Source: Oscillospiraceae bacterium
Lineage (GTDB): Bacteria > Bacillota > Clostridia > Oscillospirales > Acutalibacteraceae
Length of the DNA stretch: 63,014 bases
Assembly: GCA_015066385.1 (NCBI GenBank)
Contig: SVOJ01000017.1
Coordinates: forward strand, 1-63,014
Direction of reading: 5' to 3'
The notes under the pieces were generated by a model. The model made no database searches, was not told the DNA's origin, and was given only the letters and a program-made list of their open reading frames with translations. Of this stretch, positions 59,003 to 63,014 are shown one piece after another. The position numbers were made by a program, and so were the translations under genes. The first letter of the stretch is position 1. Each line of letters opens with the position of its first letter.

Positions 59003-62000
59003 ATGAAAACATTCAAAAAAGCATTGGCATGTTTCCTGGTCGTTGCCATGTTCCTCACCGCCGCCCCGCTGAGCGGATTTGTGGGGCTGCAATGGCCCGA
59101 CCTCAACCTGCCGGAAATCAACTTCGGGAACGCATTCAACAAAAACGCAGAAGCGGCTACTACAGTTGCATCCGGCTATTGCGGCCCAAATGTGACTTAT
59201 ATCCTTGACAGTGCAGGCACGCTCACCATCGACGGAACGAGCATTATATGGTCTTATTCGTCAAGTTCTGATGTTCCGTGGTATTCCAACCGCAGTGCAA
59301 TCAAAAAAGTGGTCATTGCTGACGGTGTGACAAGCATCGGCGATCATGCGTTTGATGATTGCTACAGCCTTGTAAGTATCACCATCCCGGACAGCGTGAC
59401 AAGCATCGGCGATTGTGCGTTTTATTATTGCACCAGCCTTGCAAGTGTATACTTCGGCAAAAACAGCCAACTGACAAGCATCGAGTGGTATGCGTTCTAT
59501 AAATGTATCAGCCTTGCAAGCATCACCATCCCGGACGGTGTGACAAGAATCGACAGTTATGCGTTTTATTATTGCACCAACCTTGCAAGCATCACCATCC
59601 CGGACGGTGTGACAAGCATCGGCAGTTATGCGTTTTATTATTGCACCAACCTTGCAAGCATCATTATTCCGGACAGTGTGACAAGTATCCGCGATTATGC
59701 GTTTTATTATTGCACCAACCTTGCAAGCGTAACCTTTGGTAAAAACAGCCAACTGACAAGCATCGGCAGTTATGCGTTTTATTATTGCTTCGACCTTGAA
59801 AGCGTCACCATCCCGGACAGTGTAACAAGCATCGGCGATTATGCGTTTTATGGTTGCGACAGCCTCGCAAGCATCGCCATTCCAGACAGTGTGACAAGCA
59901 TCGGTGATTATGCGTTTTATGGTTGCGACAGCCTCGCAAGCATCGCCATTCCAGACAGTGTGACAAGCATCGGTGATTATGCGTTTCAATTTTGCAGCAA
60001 CCTTGCAAACATCACTTTTGGCAAAAACAGCCAACTGACAAGCATCGGCGATTATGCGTTTTATGATTGCGACAGCCTAGCAATCATCGCCATACCGGCA
60101 AATGTGACAAATATTGGAGATTTGGCATTTCATTGTTGCGCAAACATAACAGTGGATTCAGGTAGCAAAAGCTACTGCAATGATGTAGACGGAGTGTTGT
60201 TCAATATAGATAAAACAATACTCGTTCGATACCCATTTGACAACACAAGAACAAATTATACCATCCCTGACAGCGTGACAAACATTGGCAATTATGCATT
60301 TTATTCTTGCGACAGCCTTGCAAGTATCACCATCCCGAACAGCGTGACAAGCATCGGCGATTATGCATTTTATTCTTGCGACAGCCTTGCAAGTATCACC
60401 ATTCCGAACAGCGTGACAAGCATCGGCGATTCTGCGTTTAGATATTGCCACAGCCTTGCAAGCATCACCATCCCGGACAGCGTGACAAGCATCGGCGATT
60501 CTGCGTTTTCCGGTTGTGCCAGCCTTGCAAGCATCACCATCCCGAACAGCGTGACAAGCATCGGCAGTTCTGCGTTTAAAGATTGCGCCAGCCTTGCAAG
60601 CATCACCATCCCGGACAGCGTGACGCGCATCGGGGATGATGCGTTTTATAATTGCGACAAATTAACATCTGTGTATTACGGCAGCAATGAAGAAGAATGG
60701 AATGCTATTTCAATCGGTACTTTTAATTTTTCTCTGCACAATGCTCTAATTCATTTCAATTGTTCATCTTTTGCAATTATTGCATCCGGCAAATGCGGAA
60801 ACAACATAAAATGGACACTTGATGTCGAAGGTACACTTAAAATCTCCGGCACAGAAGCAATGACAAACTACAAATATTCCCACGATGTCCCATGGTCTTC
60901 CAACAGGGAATCCATTAAGACCGTTGTCATAGAAGACGGCGTAACAACAATCGGCGATTATGCGTTTTATTCTTGCGACAGACTTGCAAGCATCACAATA
61001 CCGAACAGTGTAAAAAGAATCAGCAATTCTGCGTTTCGATATTGCTACCGCCTTGCAAACATCACGGTAGATGCAGACAATACAAGCTACAGCAGTGATG
61101 AATACGGCGTGTTGTTCAACAAGAACAAAACAACACTCATTCAATATCCCACCGGCAATGCAAGAACAAGTTATGCCATCCCGTACAGCGTAACAACAAT
61201 CGGCGATTATGCGTTTTATTCTTGCGACAGACTTGCAAGCGTGGACTTCGGAGAAAACAGCCAACTGACAAGCATCGGCGATTATGCGTTTTATTCTTGC
61301 ACCAGCCTTGCAAGCATCACCATCCCGGACAGTGTGACAAGCATCGGCGATGATGCGTTTTCTTCTTGCACCAGCCTTGCAAGTATCACAATCCCAGACA
61401 GCGTAACGAGCATCGGGAATTCTGCGTTCTCCGGCTGCACAAAGCTCACCTCGGTTACCATCCCGGACAGCGTGACAAGCATCGGGGATGCTGCGTTCTC
61501 CGACTGCACCTCTCTGACCTCGGTCACCATCCCGGACAGTGTGACGAGCATCGGGGATTATGCGTTCTACCACTGCACCTCGCTTACCTCGGTCACCATC
61601 GGTGACAGCGTAACGAGCATCGGGTATCGTGCGTTCTACGGCTGCACAAAGCTTACCTCGGTCACCATCCCGGACAGCGTGACGAGCATCGGGGATGATG
61701 CGTTCTACGACTGCACCTCGCTTACCTCGGTCACCATCGGTAACAGTGTGAAGAGCATCGGGGAGTATGCGTTCTATAGCTGCGACTCGCTGACCTCGGT
61801 CACCATCGGTAACAGCGTGAAGAGCATCGGGGAGTATGCGTTCTATAGCTGCGACTCGCTGACCTCGGTCACCATCGGTAACAGCGTGAAGAGCATCGGG
61901 GAGTATGCGTTCGCCTACTGCGACTCGCTTACCTCGGTCACCATCGGTAACAGCGTGACGAGCATCGGGGAGTATGCGTTCGAGTACTGCGACTCGCTTG

Positions 62001-63014
62001 GAGAAATTATCATTGAAAACAAAGACTGTCAGATTTATGACAGCAGCAATACCATCCCTGCCAACGCAGTCATCCGCGGACATGACGACTCCACTGCACA
62101 GAGCTATGCCGAAGAATACAATCGGGACTTTGTTTCCATTGACGGGGCAGGCAGTGACATCATCCTGTCCGGCTATTGCGGCGATAATGCCGACTTCACC
62201 CTTACACGCGGCGGCACATTGCACATCACCGGCACAGGGGCTGTGTATTCTTACAATCCGTCTACCGCCAGACCATGGCACAAATACTGCGGCTTCATCA
62301 GAACCGTAATCATAGATGACGGCATTACGAAAATCGGAAATTATGCATTTTCTCAGTTTTACAATCTGCTCTCCGTCACGATCCCGGACAGCGTGACGAT
62401 CATCGGGGATTCTGCGTTCGAATACTGCAAATCGCTTACCTCGGTCATCATCCCGGACAGCGTGACGAGCATCGGGGATTATGCGTTCCGCTACTGCACC
62501 TCGCTGACCTCGGTCACCATCCCGGACAGCGTGACGAGCATCGGGGATTTGGCGTTCCTCGACTGCACCTCTCTGACCGATATTACGGTGGATGCTGATA
62601 ATACAACATACTGCTCAGAGGATGGGGTTCTGTTTAACAAAAGCAAAACGGAACTCATTCAGTATCCTGTTGGTAATGCGAGAACGAGTTATACCATCCC
62701 GAGCAGCGTGACGAGCATCGGGGATTGGGCGTTCGACGGCTGCTCCTCGCTGACCTCGGTCACCATCCCGGACAGCGTGACGAGCATCGAGCGGTCTGCG
62801 TTCGCATACTGCACCTCACTGACCTCGGTCACCATCCCGGACAGCGTGACGAGCATCGGGGATTATGTATTCTACATCTGCACCTCGCTGACCTCGGTCA
62901 CCATCCCGGACAGCGTGACGAGCATCGGGGATTATGTATTCTACATCTGCACCTCGCTGACCTCGGTCACCATCCCGGACAGCGTGACGAGCATCGGGGA
63001 TTATGTATTCTACA
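59003..63014 (+). CDS. BspA-type leucine-rich-repeat surface protein, 3' truncated by window
   Basis: An open frame of 1337 codons with no stop before the edge. A signal peptide (MKTFKKALACFLVVAMFLTAAP) is followed by about fifty 23-residue LRR_5 units of the form SLTSVTIPDSVTSIGDYAFYYC. Three 50-residue cap modules interrupt the array: near 59160 (SGYCGPNVTYILDSAGTLTI), 60780 (SGKCGNNIKWTLDVEGTLKI) and 62170 (SGYCGDNADFTLTRGGTLHI), each ending in a PW motif. Three further inserts read VDADNT-SY-EDGVLFNKNKT-LIQYP. BspA-like proteins mediate adhesion in oral and gut bacteria and protozoa. The anchor lies beyond the window. Confidence 0.92.
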   Translation, partial: MKTFKKALACFLVVAMFLTAAPLSGFVGLQWPDLNLPEINFGNAFNKNAEAATTVASGYCGPNVTYILDSAGTLTIDGTSIIWSYSSSSDVPWYSNRSAIKKVVIADGVTSIGDHAFDDCYSLVSITIPDSVTSIGDCAFYYCTSLASVYFGKNSQLTSIEWYAFYKCISLASITIPDGVTRIDSYAFYYCTNLASITIPDGVTSIGSYAFYYCTNLASIIIPDSVTSIRDYAFYYCTNLASVTFGKNSQLTSIGSYAFYYCFDLESVTIPDSVTSIGDYAFYGCDSLASIAIPDSVTSIGDYAFYGCDSLASIAIPDSVTSIGDYAFQFCSNLANITFGKNSQLTSIGDYAFYDCDSLAIIAIPANVTNIGDLAFHCCANITVDSGSKSYCNDVDGVLFNIDKTILVRYPFDNTRTNYTIPDSVTNIGNYAFYSCDSLASITIPNSVTSIGDYAFYSCDSLASITIPNSVTSIGDSAFRYCHSLASITIPDSVTSIGDSAFSGCASLASITIPNSVTSIGSSAFKDCASLASITIPDSVTRIGDDAFYNCDKLTSVYYGSNEEEWNAISIGTFNFSLHNALIHFNCSSFAIIASGKCGNNIKWTLDVEGTLKISGTEAMTNYKYSHDVPWSSNRESIKTVVIEDGVTTIGDYAFYSCDRLASITIPNSVKRISNSAFRYCYRLANITVDADNTSYSSDEYGVLFNKNKTTLIQYPTGNARTSYAIPYSVTTIGDYAFYSCDRLASVDFGENSQLTSIGDYAFYSCTSLASITIPDSVTSIGDDAFSSCTSLASITIPDSVTSIGNSAFSGCTKLTSVTIPDSVTSIGDAAFSDCTSLTSVTIPDSVTSIGDYAFYHCTSLTSVTIGDSVTSIGYRAFYGCTKLTSVTIPDSVTSIGDDAFYDCTSLTSVTIGNSVKSIGEYAFYSCDSLTSVTIGNSVKSIGEYAFYSCDSLTSVTIGNSVKSIGEYAFAYCDSLTSVTIGNSVTSIGEYAFEYCDSLGEIIIENKDCQIYDSSNTIPANAVIRGHDDSTAQSYAEEYNRDFVSIDGAGSDIILSGYCGDNADFTLTRGGTLHITGTGAVYSYNPSTARPWHKYCGFIRTVIIDDGITKIGNYAFSQFYNLLSVTIPDSVTIIGDSAFEYCKSLTSVIIPDSVTSIGDYAFRYCTSLTSVTIPDSVTSIGDLAFLDCTSLTDITVDADNTTYCSEDGVLFNKSKTELIQYPVGNARTSYTIPSSVTSIGDWAFDGCSSLTSVTIPDSVTSIERSAFAYCTSLTSVTIPDSVTSIGDYVFYICTSLTSVTIPDSVTSIGDYVFYICTSLTSVTIPDSVTSIGDYVFY
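59320..63014 (+). repeat. 69-bp tandem repeat array within the LRR gene
   Basis: Each LRR is one 69-base unit. Up to about 61,430 the DNA version is AGCCTTGCAAGCATCACCAT with GTGACAAGCATCGGCGATTA. After that it becomes ACCTCGCTGACCTCGGTCAC with GTGACGAGCATCGGGGATTA. The last units (62821, 62890, 62959) are identical over the full period. Confidence 0.9.

Noticed and set aside
58885-59208. Plus-strand frame of 107 codons overlapping the start of the LRR gene
   Set aside because: It is out of frame with the signal peptide and repeats and starts at the promoter itself.
60764-62281. Long minus-strand frame of 505 codons opposite the LRR gene
   Set aside because: It is a shadow of the 69-base repeat: when one unit lacks stops in a frame, all do. 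The plus strand has a signal peptide, ribosome binding site and known LRR_5 units. The same holds for the minus frame at 59261-60034.
59320-63014. Regular repeat array, considered as CRISPR
   Set aside because: The period is exactly 69 bases without unique spacers, the units are translated LRR modules, and there are no cas genes.

Overview
The window looks like chromosomal DNA of a Gram-positive anaerobe of the Clostridia, most likely an uncultured gut or rumen member of the Oscillospiraceae/Ruminococcaceae. The support is indirect: AGGAGG-type ribosome binding sites, many TTGACA-17-TATAAT promoters, a SigH-like sigma factor, TnpV and DUF6809 mobile-element proteins, a dockerin protein, Ig-like (Big_2) and BspA-type leucine-rich surface proteins, PASTA domains, and no outer-membrane genes. 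No rRNA or species marker is present, so the assignment stays at class or family level.

Layout. 1-1.5 kb: debris of a mobile element (an unidentified partial ORF, tnpV, DUF6809, the tail of a DUF4143 ATPase). 1.5-9.1 kb: housekeeping genes (rlmD, a RING/zinc-ribbon membrane protein, prfB, a phosphosugar mutase, a 57-residue membrane peptide, a candidate small RNA, a zinc-ribbon protein, sigH). 9.2-12.2 kb: a membrane-bound zinc-ribbon/TIR protein and a condensation-fold acyltransferase. 12.3-18.8 kb: a likely minus-strand operon of a PASTA/Big_2 pseudokinase, a secreted propeller-like protein, murD, murI and a small lipoprotein, which joins an envelope-sensing candidate to peptidoglycan precursor synthesis. 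19.0-22.2 kb: a nucleotidyltransferase-like protein and a znuACB-type metal importer. 22.3-27.2 kb: tRNA-Val, an ABC-F ATPase, manA and a CNNM/CorC-like membrane protein. 27.3-32.3 kb: a secreted phosphoesterase, a DUF4838 protein and an MFS transporter, probably for glycan use.

32.3-46.2 kb is the most accessory-looking part. It holds a three-gene SGNH / carbamoyltransferase / SxtJ-DUF5989 operon, a FAD oxidoreductase, a GDSL hydrolase, a GH39-like hydrolase, a lone E2-type acyltransferase, three proteins without a known function, an XRE/ImmA pair with a perfect palindromic operator, and an EF-Tu-domain protein. Almost every gene here ends in a member of one hairpin family built on CCCCATCGG, which I do not see elsewhere in the window. 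The region ends at tRNA-Ser(CGA), whose 3' end is partly duplicated beside a nested palindrome.

46.3-58.8 kb: a dockerin protein and a Big_2/C39-like peptidase, a polar amino acid importer whose binding protein appears circularly permuted, a Na/Pi cotransporter, two PHP phosphoesterases and a GH25 lysozyme. 59.0-63.0 kb: a BspA-type surface protein of more than 1,330 residues that runs off the right edge.

The strongest candidates for something undescribed are the SGNH-carbamoyltransferase-SxtJ/DUF5989 operon with its gene fusion, the circularly permuted binding protein, the HRN-motif pseudokinase upstream of murD/murI, the promoter-to-terminator small RNA at 8.0 kb, and the regional hairpin family.
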